From positions 1 through 64,000 of the forward strand of contig WKLE02002599.1 in NCBI GenBank assembly GCA_014885115.2: a stretch of DNA of 64,000 nt. The letters are read 5' to 3'. Of this stretch, positions 11,513 to 22,560 are shown piece by piece. The notes under the pieces are model-generated. The model did not search any database. It was not told the DNA's origin and saw only the letters and a program-made list of their open reading frames with translations. The translations under genes and the position numbers were made by a program. This DNA is from Asterionellopsis glacialis. Its lineage: Eukaryota > Bacillariophyta > Plagiogrammaphyceae > Rhaphoneidales > Asterionellopsidaceae. Numbering within the stretch: position 1 is the first letter of the stretch; each line of letters begins with the position of its first letter.

Positions 11513-12389
11513 CATAGTAAAAGGAAGGCCATTTGTAATTTTGAAAGGCAACTTTTTCGTAGGTAAACTTAATTTTTAAGTACTATTTGCATGAACAAAT
11601 TTCAAAATAGTGCTTGTTGTGCTGTACATTGTCAACTTTAAAAGGTTGGTTGAGTATTTCGAAAGTGCAGTAGTCTAGCATCTTTTGATCACAAAATGAT
11701 TATTATTTGAAAGTGGGTTGGATTATGTTGTGTACTCCGAAAAACTATTTTTGCTTTGTTTCTCATTTCGCACATTACTCGTAGATTGTTTGTTTGTCAG
11801 ACAGACGGCAGATGGCAAGACTCTATGAGCAATGACAGTAGCATGCACACTCCGAAAACTAAAAATTTCAAAATGGCAGGAGGATGGCGGTCATTGGTCA
11901 TTGGTCCATTGGTCCATTGGCCATCAGCTCGCGCGCAGCAACTCTGTTGATTGCCCTTCTGGCCGTCAGTCCTGTGAGAATACTCCCGCACAAAAGGAAG
12001 TCTGTCAAACAGATGTATGCGAAAAAAATAGCTACTCAACTTCATAAATTTTTGACGTCACATCAGAACCCAAGGCATCGAGAATTTCAAGAATTTCTGT
12101 CGGAACTTCTTGTTGATGGGCTATTGGACAATGCAGTGGCAGCTGGTACCGACATGTCTTCGAAGATCCATCACTTATCATCACCAAGAGAGTTTATGCA
12201 GCGGTGCGGGACTTAGTCCTACATAATTAATACGGTGGGTTTACAGAATTGAAGTTGTCTCTATTTTTTCTTCTGCATTGGCGCATCGATACTGTCTCAT
12301 AATCTCCCTCGAACTCCGAATTGCTGTTTATAATTTGATACTGCCATTGCAACAACTCTCACTCTTCCATTAGAATCATCATTAGAAAA
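11513..12389. other. Gap holding one doubtful small ORF
   Basis: The segment 11885-11925 contains a short tandem of GGTCATT/GGTCCATT words (ATTGGTCCATTGGTCCATTGG). The only ATG-initiated frame of interest is listed separately at 11884-12216. The rest is probable 3' UTR of the trefoil gene and promoter of the next gene. Confidence 0.5.
11884..12216 (+). CDS. Doubtful small ORF, 110 aa
   Basis: ATG-started frame of 110 residues. The first third is encoded by the short tandem repeat and looks random. The last ~60 residues (KKIATQLHKFLTSHQ, FQEFLSELLVDGLLDNAV) read like an amphipathic helical protein. I do not recognise it, and no splice or start evidence supports it. It could be a real short protein, an exon, or chance. 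Confidence 0.25.
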   Translation: MAVIGHWSIGPLAISSRAATLLIALLAVSPVRILPHKRKSVKQMYAKKIATQLHKFLTSHQNPRHREFQEFLSELLVDGLLDNAVAAGTDMSSKIHHLSSPREFMQRCGT

Positions 12390-14382
12390 ATGAAGTTATC
12401 AACTGCTCTTCTATTAAGCACACCAATATGGTTGTGCAATTCTGTAGGAACGGCTTTTGTACATCGATCGGTAAGGATACTTTTTTGCCACCCGCCAATG
12501 ACCGTTGTTTGTGTTATTCTGACTAGAATTTCTGGAATCCCATCGATTAACTTACGATAATCTTTTCAATTTTTTTAATCACCAGCCACTACGATCCCTA
12601 TCAACGTCGTCATTTTCCCGGAGAAAACAACCCCGTCGAGAAGGAAATACATTAGCCATGTACTTTGACGATGTATCACGTGAAAAGTATGTTCTACGCT
12701 GGATGCCAGAAAGCAACGAAATGGACTTTATTCCAGAAAACCCTGATTCTAACGACGAGTCTTCGATCGGCGAATCGTCCGGCTCGTCTGAAAAAATGGA
12801 TGCCATCAAACGCCTTTTGCTGGGGTATAATGCTGAGTCTGCGTTAGAGCTGTCAGAAGATGAAATCATAGAACAAATGAATCTCTGGGCTGAAAAGTCA
12901 GGTGTTGTGGGTAATTACTTTGGTGATGAACTCTACGAATCTATTATTGGGATGGCAGTTTGTAGATCTAAATCTCTTGTTGGCTGTATGGCACAGTTTT
13001 GGAAGTCAGTAGTAGATGTTATCCATGAACATTCTGATGAATTCAATCCTGTTGACCGATGGACTATTAAGAAAACAGATGGAAGTCAACTTTTCATGAT
13101 GACCTTTCCAGACTGCCAAGAATTGTACGATTACAAGATGATGAGTACACTACTCTCCTCTGTAGAATTCTCCAAGGAACAATGTTTACATCTTGGGAAA
13201 CGTTTTACATTGACGCTCTTTCATCCCAAATACAAGAATTCACCGAATATGATGAGTCCAGCACGGCATTCACCATTCCCAACATCTGGTTTACACTTTA
13301 AGGGCGACGAAGATGATGAAATTGAAAGAATGCTTGAAAGGACTAAACCCAGGAGGGGGTATGTTACCAATGACCGTAATGCCAATCCAAACGACGACTC
13401 AATCCCCAACCTCAAAGATCGACGTGTGCATTTGGAAATCATGTTTAACAGTGCTGCCGCATCATCACCGAATGATAGTCTTACGCCTGCTTCGCCTGTA
13501 TCACGAAACATGAGTCAAAGATTCCCCAAAGATGTTGTGGTAGATATGTCTCAATTGTGGATGGATGCCAATCGATTCGCTCCCAATAGTCGTGATGTGA
13601 ACAAGGCGCTTCAATTTGCTGACACCACTGACGGACGTTGGGTTATTTCAGACTCCAAGGTTGGTGAAGAGGTATATCACGAAATCTGGAGTACCATTTC
13701 AGATTTATACGATATGGGGGTTGCTGCAGATAATACACCAGTGGAACAAAAATCAGAACAAGCGGTAAGTGCGATCGATTTTGAAGTCTGCTTTTCACAT
13801 ACGCCAATGTTAGTATTCAATACCCAAGCTAACTTGTGTTTGTACTTAATTTTGACTGCTTGATTCAACAACAACTTTTGTTTTCATAAAGGATGCATCT
13901 TCTAGGAAAAAATTCAATCAGAGAAAATTCAACCACATGGAATGGATGCAATCACTAAGTCAGCCAAAACCAACACCCAATGAAAGCGCTGATACGCCCG
14001 TTGAAGTGATGAGTACCTTGTTTGTTACTACCAAATTTTGTCGTTTCAATGCCCAAACGTTCAAAAGGTTTGCAATTACAGTTAATGCTGCCTTACGACG
14101 TTTGACTGGTGGACAGGTGAGACTCATTACTGTCTTGGGACAATTCAATTATTTTTACTGCACAAAACGACTCATCGTACCGTATTTTTATTTTACTTTC
14201 AGATGTTCATCGAGGTATTCCATCCCGAATATGTTGGTAACAAAGGGTACAACAGCGAATTACGTCGTTCGCCTTTCCCCATGATTCAGGTTTGTTATGA
14301 GGTGAAGAGAAAAAGTGCTAGTACCGGTAGTCAGTTGGAAAGTACTAAAATTGAGCGCGACGAAAAAGACAGCCGAGAATAA
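12390..14382 (+). CDS. Probable plastid-targeted protein with two DUF1415-like motifs, four exons
   Basis: Exons 12390-12470, 12586-13764, 13892-14116, 14203-14382 join in frame to 554 residues. Exon 1 is exactly a 27-residue signal peptide (MKLSTALLLSTPIWLCN) ending GTAFVHRS. The Phe context and the following Ser/Arg-rich stretch (PLRSLSTSSFSRRK) look like a diatom bipartite plastid presequence. Two stretches carry FHPxY followed by an S-P-F/Y-P block: LFHPKYKNSP..RHSPFP around 13213-13290 and VFHPEYVGNK..RRSPFPM across 14209-14285. This is the hallmark of DUF1415, a small family of unknown function. The family's upstream LPP/FPD..ELYDY region is also recognisable before the first copy. So the protein looks like two diverged DUF1415-like units. 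The biochemical role is unknown. Confidence 0.75.
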
Positions 14383-14605
14383 TTTTGCACCATTGGTTTT
14401 GCAGAGAGGGGTCCACTTCGAGTGGAAACTACTATAAATGTTGAGAAAAGGACGAGTAGAGAATTCTTAGAATTATTCTTGCTTTGCCAACACTTTTGTT
14501 GTACTGGGAAAATACTGGAAAGATGCCGTTAGAAATATCCGAAGAATCAAATAGAGAACTACAGCAGTTATTTTCATAGGAATATATGTTATATACATGA
14601 GGGCA

Positions 14606-15979
14606 TTACAGCTTCTGTTTTTTTGAAGACCCCTTCTTCTGAAAATCACGCCAATTCCCAATTCTTTTTTCAACCCGGTTATCCTCTCTCCATTTTTTAT
14701 CAAATTGTCTGTCATCCTTTTCCTTTTTAAGTTCATTTTCTTCTTGTTGCCTTTCCCGCTGTTCTTGTTTTTGCTCTCGTCGCTCTACTTCCCGCCGTTT
14801 GTATTCGATTTCTGCAAATATTTTTTGCGTTGCACGGGATTGGACTTCTTCCAGTTGCTCATTTTCTCCATTGGCTCGCCATTCCTTGAGTCCCATTTTC
14901 ATTCCTCTTTCTACTAGTTGTCGTGCATGGCGTCCTTTATGTTCATCATCTAACGTCTTTTTGGCACGTTGCACTTCATCATACGCTTCCTTGGCATGGT
15001 CCAGTGAGCGACATTTATCCGGATGCAACAACAAACTAAGAGCCTTGTATCGTTTGGATACATCATCTTCGGAAGATGTGTGAGGCAAATCCAAGACAAG
15101 AAATGGGTTCAAATTCCGCCATTCGTACCGTGGTGCCAAAAGACGGTCAATCTGTTGCTGTGCCGTGCCCAAATCTTTTTTCTGGACTCGAATCACATTA
15201 TTCCGAGATGAAGTGTCGTCCTTTGTTTCCTCTTCTTTTGGTTTTGACTTTGGTTTTGTAGCAGCTGTTTCAACTTCTGAAAAAAAGTCATTCAATAAAT
15301 CATCTTCGTCGTCGCCACCACCATCTTCCTTCTTTTCACTTTTTTCTTCTTCTTCAGCTATTTTTTTTTCTTCATTTTCTTTCTTTTTCTTTCCTTCCTC
15401 CTCTGTCTTTCGTTTAAGTTCTTCCTGCATAAGTTTCAATTCTGCTTGTTCTTGAATTCGTAATTGTTCTGTACAATCTTGTATGCCCTTTTTGGCAATT
15501 TGATTCGTTGCATCAAGTTCCAATACTTTAGTGTAAGCAGATTTAGCTGGTTGGTACCGTCCCAAGCTTCGTAAAGCTGCAGCTAGTCTTGAATGTCCCT
15601 TAACAAAGGATGGTTCAGCATCGATACATGCTCGAGCATCTTGTAATGCTTTTGATTTATTCCCCTGTTTTAAATTTGCTGCACTACGATTTGATAATAT
15701 AAGATGATTTGCTGGGTCTACTGAAAGAGCATTAGTATATTGTATTATTGCCTCTTCACAATCCCCCGCGCGAAAGGCATCATCACCAGCTTTTTTGTGT
15801 GAATCACGCTGAACCTCCCAATCTTCTCGAGTATCTTTCGGCTCGTCTTTATCATTCGCAGCCGGGTTTTCTTCTTTCACTTGCTCTTTGTTGTTGTCAG
15901 TTGAGTCTTCTACTGCCCCGGTAGCAGTCTGTGTGTCTTCTACTTTGTTACTGGAAGGGTTAATGGCGGATTCAGTCAT
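14606..15979 (-). CDS. TPR plus J-domain protein (DNAJC8/Spf31-like C-terminal half)
   Basis: Single-exon gene of 457 residues, ATG at 15979. Residues about 55-170 form three TPR units (KKAGDDAFRAGDCEEAIIQY, the ILSNRSAANLKQGN repeat, the LAAALRSLGRYQPAKSAYTK repeat), like Hsp70/Hsp90 adaptor TPRs. An acidic, Lys-rich low-complexity linker follows. The J domain begins near residue 290 (NPFLVLDLPHTSSEDDVSKR) and contains HPDK, the tripeptide that stimulates Hsp70 ATPase. The C-terminal ~110 residues are a long charged coiled coil ending NWRDFQKKGSSKKQKL, as in DNAJC8/Spf31 spliceosome-associated proteins. A TPR head on a DNAJC8-like tail is not the animal architecture. Likely a nuclear or cytosolic Hsp70 co-chaperone. 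Confidence 0.85.
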   Translation of the reverse strand: MTESAINPSSNKVEDTQTATGAVEDSTDNNKEQVKEENPAANDKDEPKDTREDWEVQRDSHKKAGDDAFRAGDCEEAIIQYTNALSVDPANHLILSNRSAANLKQGNKSKALQDARACIDAEPSFVKGHSRLAAALRSLGRYQPAKSAYTKVLELDATNQIAKKGIQDCTEQLRIQEQAELKLMQEELKRKTEEEGKKKKENEEKKIAEEEEKSEKKEDGGGDDEDDLLNDFFSEVETAATKPKSKPKEEETKDDTSSRNNVIRVQKKDLGTAQQQIDRLLAPRYEWRNLNPFLVLDLPHTSSEDDVSKRYKALSLLLHPDKCRSLDHAKEAYDEVQRAKKTLDDEHKGRHARQLVERGMKMGLKEWRANGENEQLEEVQSRATQKIFAEIEYKRREVERREQKQEQRERQQEENELKKEKDDRQFDKKWREDNRVEKRIGNWRDFQKKGSSKKQKL

Positions 15980-16453
15980 CTTGGCGGCTACAGTAGTTCA
16001 GATTCAATGACGCTTTTCCCCTCTGTCATGGTGAGTGTGTCCACTATTCGTCTTCGTTTGCAGCGCAGGAAGTCCTACATTTTTTGTGCTCTACGGTTGT
16101 GCGTTACGCGAAATCCGAGGGTCTGTTTGCCCGTTTCTGTGTCATTACAAAATCAAGCTTCAAAATATCAATATTAGAGTTAGGACTAATCCGTTTTTCA
16201 AGATCTCAGGGATCTCCATTTTTTTAGTCCGCTAGTTTTTGTCGTGTAGACATCTTTCAATAATCTTTTAGGATCAGATCATGCGGAAACTGCAGACGAC
16301 CAACAAGACAGATTGTGAACACGCTCTATTTTTTGTTACTAGGAACTACAATAGACAACCACCATAAACATTGTCATACGCAGCCCTCGAAAATCTCAGA
16401 AGATTATTCCATTGTATTCTTGTTAATTCTTGTTGCGAAATTCTTATGAACAA
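15980..16453. other. Divergent intergenic region
   Basis: Shared 5' region of the TPR-J gene (minus) and the RadA gene (plus). No supported gene and no clear motif seen. Confidence 0.55.
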
Positions 16454-18844
16454 ATGTCGAAATTTAACCCAGTTTACAGAATTGTCAATCTCGGGCGTGT
16501 TCTGACAATTGTATGCATTATTTGTACAAATCTTCAAACTTACTGCCTCGCATTGTCTACAAAACTTTTCCGTCAAAATAATCAGCAATTAAGATCACAA
16601 TCTTTGGCTTCCATCTCATATTCTCAACACCAACGAACAAGATTAGAAATGTCCTCTTTTTCAGAAGATACTGACGACGACAATGATGATGATGACGACG
16701 ACGACATTCCTGACGTAGATACATCAAGTTTTGTTCCACCAAAATCAATTTCGTATGGTTTCAATAGAGGTCGATCAGCTCCATCACAAAGGAAGGCTAT
16801 GGGAACATCATCATCTGCAACGACGTCTGTACACGTGTGTACCAATTGTGGAAGTGAATTTGTGAAATGGATGGGACGATGTCCAACTTGTCGTGAATGG
16901 AATACACTCCAAGAATTCAAAGTTGATCGAGGGACTCAACAACAGCGTGCTGGGCGTCCAAGTTTTTCTTCACCTGGGGGTAGTAGCACCCGACCTCAGT
17001 CATGGTTAGATGGTATTGGTGGTAGCTATGATGATTATGATAAAAATCGACCAGTGCGGGTGACGGATGTGTACAAGGAAGTGAAGCCTCCAAAAGATGG
17101 TGCTTCCAACCAAGAATCCTTTGCTCGACGCGAAAAAAGAGTTTGCGTACCAGATGATGATGAATTCAACAATGTTCTTGGTGGTGGCATAATGGCAGGA
17201 TCATTGAGTCTGCTCGGAGGAGACCCAGGTGTAGGGAAGAGTACGCTGTTACTTCAAATAGCTGGAAGTGTTGCTGCTTTGTCAACACCAACTCGTGGTA
17301 TAGGCATGGGGCCAGCAGAATCTGATGAATCTGCATTCCCACAACGAACTTTAGGGCCCGTTTGGTATGTTTCTGGAGAAGAAAATGCAGACCAAGTTGC
17401 AGCTCGAGCTATGAGATTGGGTGCCATGGAATCTGAACTATGGTTGCTTAGTGAGACACATGCTGATATTCTAGCAGAACAGATTGTTCAGTCCTACCAG
17501 CAGCCTATTACAACAGGTGAAGGGGAAGAAATTCCCGGCCAACCACCTAAACCACCATCTCTGGTTGTTATTGACAGTATCCAAACTATGGTATGTGATG
17601 CTGGCGGGGCATCGGCTGCGGGTGGGATTACTCAAGTTCGAGAATGTGTTGCGCTATTCCTACGACTAGCTAAATCTACAGGAATCCCGATTCTGCTAGT
17701 AGGTCATGTTACCAAGAGTGGCGATGTGGCTGGTCCTCGAACGGTCGAACATATGGTGGATTGTGTACTGTATTTAGAAGGTGGGGACAGTGTTGGTGGT
17801 ACTCACTTGCGTATGTTGCGGGCTGCTAAAAATAGATTTGGCTCATCTGACGAAGTAGGCGTTTATGAAATGACCAGCGGACGGCTAACACCAGTTTCAG
17901 ATCCTTCTTCCTTGTTTCTGGCCAACCGACTTGACACTGAAGATTCTGAAGGATGTGCAATTTCCCTGGTGTTGGAGGGACTCCGTTCTATGACGGTGGA
18001 AGTTCAAGCACTAGTAACTCCTGTGAGTGCCAGTGGGGGCAGCTTTGGTCGGCGAACTGTTGGTGGCATTGCTCCGTCGCGAGTTTTGCTTATGCTAGGG
18101 GTATTACAGAAACGTTGCGGCATGTCATTTTCAAGGCAAGATGTTTATGTTAATGTTGTGGGTGGTATCCAGCTTCATCGCGGATCAAAGGAAGGAAGCG
18201 CATCTGACTTAGCTACAGCAATTGCCCTGGTTAGTAGCTTATCAGCTATCCCTGTTCGATCAGACACAGCCTTTGTTGGTGAAGTTGGCTTACTTGGAGA
18301 GCTCCGGCCTGTTTCTCTAATGGAGAAACGTTTAAAGGAAGCACGCAGGATGGGTTTTTCTCGAATCATTACACCACGAAGTCGCTCCAAAAAGCAGAAT
18401 AGGGCCAGGGGCAGATCCTCTGGCTTTACAACCTCAAATTTGAACGGAATCGAGTGGGTAGAATGTGATACACTTTTGGATGCTATTAATTTAGGCCTAG
18501 TCACAAGACTTCCGAAGCGAAGAAGAGGAGGAAAAGGTGCAAAGAAGACGACTTCTTCACCGAGAAGTGCCAACGGACCAGTTTTGGATGAAATACTAGA
18601 TGATGATGACGACGAGTACACCTTTAGTAGAAGGAAAACCAATAGAAAAGGAACACCCTTAACCGACAATATCAACGAGCCGAGCTTTGACGAAATGCTT
18701 GACTACGACAACGAGGATGGAGATACCTATCCATTTGGTGGGCGAAACAATTCAGAAAAAAACATGTCTTCACCTGGTAGTATCAAAGAGCTAGGCTTGG
18801 ACAATATAATAGACGATGAGGAGGACGAACATGGTTTTGAGTAA
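16454..18844 (+). CDS. radA: RadA/Sms DNA repair ATPase, organellar type
   Basis: Intronless, 796 residues from the ATG at 16454; the frame is open eight codons further but without an ATG. RadA/Sms is a bacterial-type RecA relative that promotes branch migration of recombination intermediates. In algae and plants it serves organelle DNA. Visible in order: a hydrophobic N-terminal segment followed by a Ser/Arg-rich stretch (likely targeting), an acidic run, a C4 zinc finger (CTNCG..CPTC, about residues 129-146), Walker A GGDPGVGKST (about 255-264), the LVVIDSIQTM Walker B, the RadA signature KNRFG, and a Lon-protease-like C-terminal domain (GGIQLHRGSKEGSASDLATA). The protein is longer than bacterial RadA (about 450 residues). 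The extra length is the N-terminal leader and a C-terminal acidic tail with three similar motifs. Confidence 0.95.
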   Translation: MSKFNPVYRIVNLGRVLTIVCIICTNLQTYCLALSTKLFRQNNQQLRSQSLASISYSQHQRTRLEMSSFSEDTDDDNDDDDDDDIPDVDTSSFVPPKSISYGFNRGRSAPSQRKAMGTSSSATTSVHVCTNCGSEFVKWMGRCPTCREWNTLQEFKVDRGTQQQRAGRPSFSSPGGSSTRPQSWLDGIGGSYDDYDKNRPVRVTDVYKEVKPPKDGASNQESFARREKRVCVPDDDEFNNVLGGGIMAGSLSLLGGDPGVGKSTLLLQIAGSVAALSTPTRGIGMGPAESDESAFPQRTLGPVWYVSGEENADQVAARAMRLGAMESELWLLSETHADILAEQIVQSYQQPITTGEGEEIPGQPPKPPSLVVIDSIQTMVCDAGGASAAGGITQVRECVALFLRLAKSTGIPILLVGHVTKSGDVAGPRTVEHMVDCVLYLEGGDSVGGTHLRMLRAAKNRFGSSDEVGVYEMTSGRLTPVSDPSSLFLANRLDTEDSEGCAISLVLEGLRSMTVEVQALVTPVSASGGSFGRRTVGGIAPSRVLLMLGVLQKRCGMSFSRQDVYVNVVGGIQLHRGSKEGSASDLATAIALVSSLSAIPVRSDTAFVGEVGLLGELRPVSLMEKRLKEARRMGFSRIITPRSRSKKQNRARGRSSGFTTSNLNGIEWVECDTLLDAINLGLVTRLPKRRRGGKGAKKTTSSPRSANGPVLDEILDDDDDEYTFSRRKTNRKGTPLTDNINEPSFDEMLDYDNEDGDTYPFGGRNNSEKNMSSPGSIKELGLDNIIDDEEDEHGFE

Positions 18845-19080
18845 ATTATTTAGAACGGTTGCTTCACTTTATAAAATTCATGCCTTTGGCAAAATGTGCC
18901 CACCCCTCTTACGGAGAGGCATTTAAGAGTTTTCCGAGGTCTAACTTATCGAGAAGCTTCCAGTAATTATTCTCTAAGTTATAGTGAGGAGACATTGAAA
19001 CGATCAGAATGCAGTTAGATATTTGGAGGAAACCAGGGTTACGCCCTCAATGACAACGGGCACCAAACCAGAACGGGCAA
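18845..19080. other. RadA 3' flank with normal CpG content
   Basis: Short spacer before the CpG-poor block. It still contains CpG dinucleotides (for example near 18912, 18950, 19042, 19056), which stop abruptly at about 19080. Confidence 0.5.
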
Positions 19081-19798
19081 TATAAGTTTGTACTTGCTGG
19101 AGGGGGGTGGGGTAGTGCACACCTTAGAAAGAGAGCACTCCTTGCAATGATTCCTGTCAGCCCTATTTCACCAAGAAAGCTAATGGATTGCTCATCATCT
19201 TTATTATTAATGGAAGAAAATGATCTAAAGATGACACTTTTCTTCTTGTGAAATGTATGAGCCTCAAGACATTTATACATAGTATCAGTAATGGAGGATG
19301 GCATTAAAAACTAGCTAACAAATTTCCTTACTTAAGTTTGAAACACTCTCATGAACACAGGAGCTGATGGTCAATTTTAGTTTTTGTCAAAATAGATAGT
19401 TTCACCACTGGTGTGTTGCTGCATCTGCAGTGATGATAGTTTGTTCCTGTATTGGAAAGTCTAGTACTTTTAATGTTTACCAAACTCTTTTATTCTGGGA
19501 GTGATTTAAAAACCAGACCCTTGATCATTCTCCTTAATAGCTGACTTAGAAGTGTAATCAAGAAATTTGTGACAAGACCAACAAGATGTCTTCTTGTCAT
19601 AGCAAAGTGATAGTACACCATGTACCATGCACCACTGTATTTTCTGCTAGAGGAGTTCTTCATACACCTTATAACAAAGATATTGCTTGGGTTCTTATTC
19701 TACTTTGGAGGTAGATTGCCTACTTCCTGGAATAATATCATCATCATAAAAGGTAATAGTGATCATGTGGTACAGGTTGACAGCAAGATGTACAGTAG

Positions 19799-19880
19799 GT
19801 CACACTGTGGTACAGCAAGCAGGTTCAGTTGTATGTAGTATATATGTTGGTAGTAATAGTAAAACCTGCCCCCAGGGGCA
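19799..19880. repeat. Dispersed repeat, copy 1 (partner 22671-22743)
   Basis: Shares CACACTGTGG-(T/TG)ACAGCAAGCAGGTTC, then GTTGTA(T/C)GTA, then TAGTA..ACCTGCCC-CAGGG with the partner copy, with several substitutions and indels. Confidence 0.65.
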
Positions 19881-19918
19881 TGTTGTTTAGTTTTTTTCAT
19901 GTACTTGTTTGCTCCACA

Positions 19919-20042
19919 AATTTTGCACAAACATGCATATGAAAATTTGGTCAAATTTGCACAAACATGCACACAAAAACTTGGACAAAATTTGCATGAA
20001 CATGCACACAAAAATTTGGTCAAATTTTGTATGAACGTGCAC
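19919..20042. repeat. Tandem repeat, ~33-bp unit, about 3.7 copies
   Basis: Unit close to AAATTTGCACAAACATGCAC followed by ACAAAAATTTGGTC. Copies differ by single bases and short indels. No coding meaning. Confidence 0.8.
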
Positions 20043-20423
20043 TCTAAATGTATACCATACCTGAGTATGTAGCCCTAGTCACTGAGGTAGCAGGACCAGT
20101 TCATAAAAATCCACACACAACATGTGTGGTGTGAGTTTGAACAATAGTGTACTAATATTTTTCTAAAGAGTCCTATGTAGACTGGCTACATGGTACTCTT
20201 ACAAGACTAAAAATTTCAGATACAATGTTCTTGTACCTTGTACTATGCTCAAGCACAGTACCAGCATGTACATGGTTTTAGTACCCAGTTATTTGGTTTG
20301 AACTATTCAATTTTTCTTGGTTAAAAACCACTTAAAAATGAAAAAAGAATTGAAAGGAAAAGGGTAATGTGTAACACTTTTTAACTTGTAAAAAGCTAGA
20401 ATATGTCACACACAAAATGAGAG

Positions 20424-20602
20424 GGTCCTGCAATAAATTTAATATATATATATCAGGCATGTCAAACAATATACAAACAACCCAGTTCTCAAATGAAGAA
20501 CAACAAAAAAAAGCTCCCACCACTATAGAGCTGTGTGGGCTGAATGATAGAGGACCGTTGAGGGGGGGCACTGACCTGTTATGCATGTCCGGCCCCTTGG
20601 GG
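20424..20602. repeat. Dispersed repeat, copy 1 (partner 24724-24900)
   Basis: About 180 bp sharing in order GGTCCTGC, ACAATA(T/C)ACA, CCAGTTCT, AAGAACA, CAAAAAAAAGCT, AATGATAGA, GAGGG and TGCATG with the copy at 24724-24900. The two are diverged but collinear, in direct orientation. Confidence 0.7.
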
Positions 20603-20775
20603 GTTGATTTAAAAAAGAAAGCAACAGTAGGTAGTACAGAACTGGATGTGTGAACCTTTGAAATCCTTCAATTTACAAGAAAAGTTTTTGTACAAAATGT
20701 TTGCCTTGCTACCCTCAAAACTATGCTCCAGCAGCATCCAATTGTACACAAGCCAATTGACCATGCCGGCCAGAC

Positions 20776-20854
<79 letters not shown>
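20776..20854. repeat. CAA microsatellite, about 26 units
   Basis: Uninterrupted ACA/CAA trinucleotide run. It is immediately followed by a CCACATGACAA 11-mer repeated three times (to about 20892). The perfect purity contrasts with the decay around it, so the run is young or still slipping. Confidence 0.95.
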
Positions 20855-20892
20855 CCACATGACAACCACATGACAACCACATGACAACCACC
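20855..20892. repeat. 11-bp tandem CCACATGACAA, three copies
   Basis: Directly abuts the CAA run and probably arose from its slipped end. Confidence 0.85.
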
Positions 20893-22560
20893 AAGCACAA
20901 CACGTGAAACTTTAGCAAGGTAAAACACAACTGTTACCAAATAGCTACAATGCACTTAGACTCATAACATACAAACTTTAGAGGGTTGTATAGAACTTTG
21001 ATCCTATTAGGTTTTCATCTATGTACACTTCCCAACATAGTAAGTGTCCCCTAGAAACAACTAGTGTTCTCTGGCAGACTATGGAGATGACATCCAATCA
21101 TGATCTTGGACATACTTATCCAGAACCATAGCCATAGGTGTCACACACATAAAAAATTAGATATAATTTAATTTACCCTCAAAACTATAGGCTGGTAGAC
21201 CAAATGACCAAACTTGTAAGTATAATTTCACCAAGAAGGTATCAATCCACAGTGAGTAACAACATTCTCTCAACATGAGCACAAAAATCTCCATTTTGAG
21301 ATGCAAATGTTACAGAGAGCTTGCTTTTTTATGATATGTTTTCACTTAGATGTCATTGTGCCAACATCTACATACGTGCTGGTATCTCATAGATTTCAGT
21401 CTAGGAGTGATTGCTGCTTTATGAAACAAGGCAAAAGATCAAGTTGTCAAGGAGTGTCATCATAATTTTGACACTATTAGACCAGAGTAGGACAATTGAG
21501 GAAGTACTTGTGTACCAGCAGCAGTTACTGGTGGTAACCAAGACTTTAAGCTGGTTACCTACTTACTTTTACCAGCAGTTCTTCAGTCCAGTGTTGCCTA
21601 GAGCTACATCTGTGAAGAGGGATGAGATCTATGAATGAGTTCCATTTATTTAACAAAGATTCAGCTTGTGGTATCATTGTATGGTTTTCTATTTTTTCAT
21701 ATCACCAAGGACAGAGATTCATTATGATCATCGAAAGGTCTTTATAGCATTTTCTATGGTACTTCAAAACAAGCACACATGCATGGCCCTGGTTCAAAAG
21801 AATTAATATAATATGCTCTATCCCAATTTCAAACAAAGTCAAGAGATGAGCTCACTTTTCTAACAGTGGACAATCTTTTCAAGAAATTAGTTAATGGATT
21901 TATTTTGAATTCTTAGGATCATAATATACAATATTTTAATAGTCAACAACAAGATGCAGAAGTACACAAAAACAAAAAATATGCACTTTTGAGGAAGATA
22001 TCACTCTTGGTAGGCAACATTTCCATATTTTACAAATGTCAGTATAATCAACATTTTTTGTGCCTCTATTATAATGAACTCCAACATAATTATTTTAAAT
22101 TGAACCAAAAAAGAACAAAAAATTTTAAAGAGATAAAGAACAACAAAATTAAACATGTAATGTTGTAATAATTCATGCTTGGGGATGGTTGAAGTTGTTG
22201 CCATCTGCTTTAGAGAGGAAAAGTTTAGGTACCATTTAACTGGGTATTAACTTACAAACTCTAAGTATACTGCAAAAAAATAAGGGTATTTTAGGGGGCA
22301 TCTAAAATCTAAAGGATATTCCATTTCTGGGTTCTAGTAATTTGCTTGAAAATTCTGAGTAAAAAGATGCATGGAGTCCAGCAATAGAATACTAGAGTTA
22401 AGTTCTTAGTAAAGAACAGCTGTGTGACAACCCATAGGCAAGACCCAGCCATTTCTAGGGAGCAGGGTATATGTGTGCACCACCATATGTGGAGATTACA
22501 ATATATGATGAAAAAGGGAATGCTGTACAGGGTGAAGGGAAATTTTGAATTGTAATACAA

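Noticed and set aside
15165..15455. Ser/Phe-rich plus-strand frame
   Set aside because: Antisense shadow of the Lys/Glu-rich linker of the TPR-J protein.
20609..20955. Poly-Leu, poly-Val, poly-Cys and poly-Asn frames
   Set aside because: These are translations of the CAA microsatellite in different frames.
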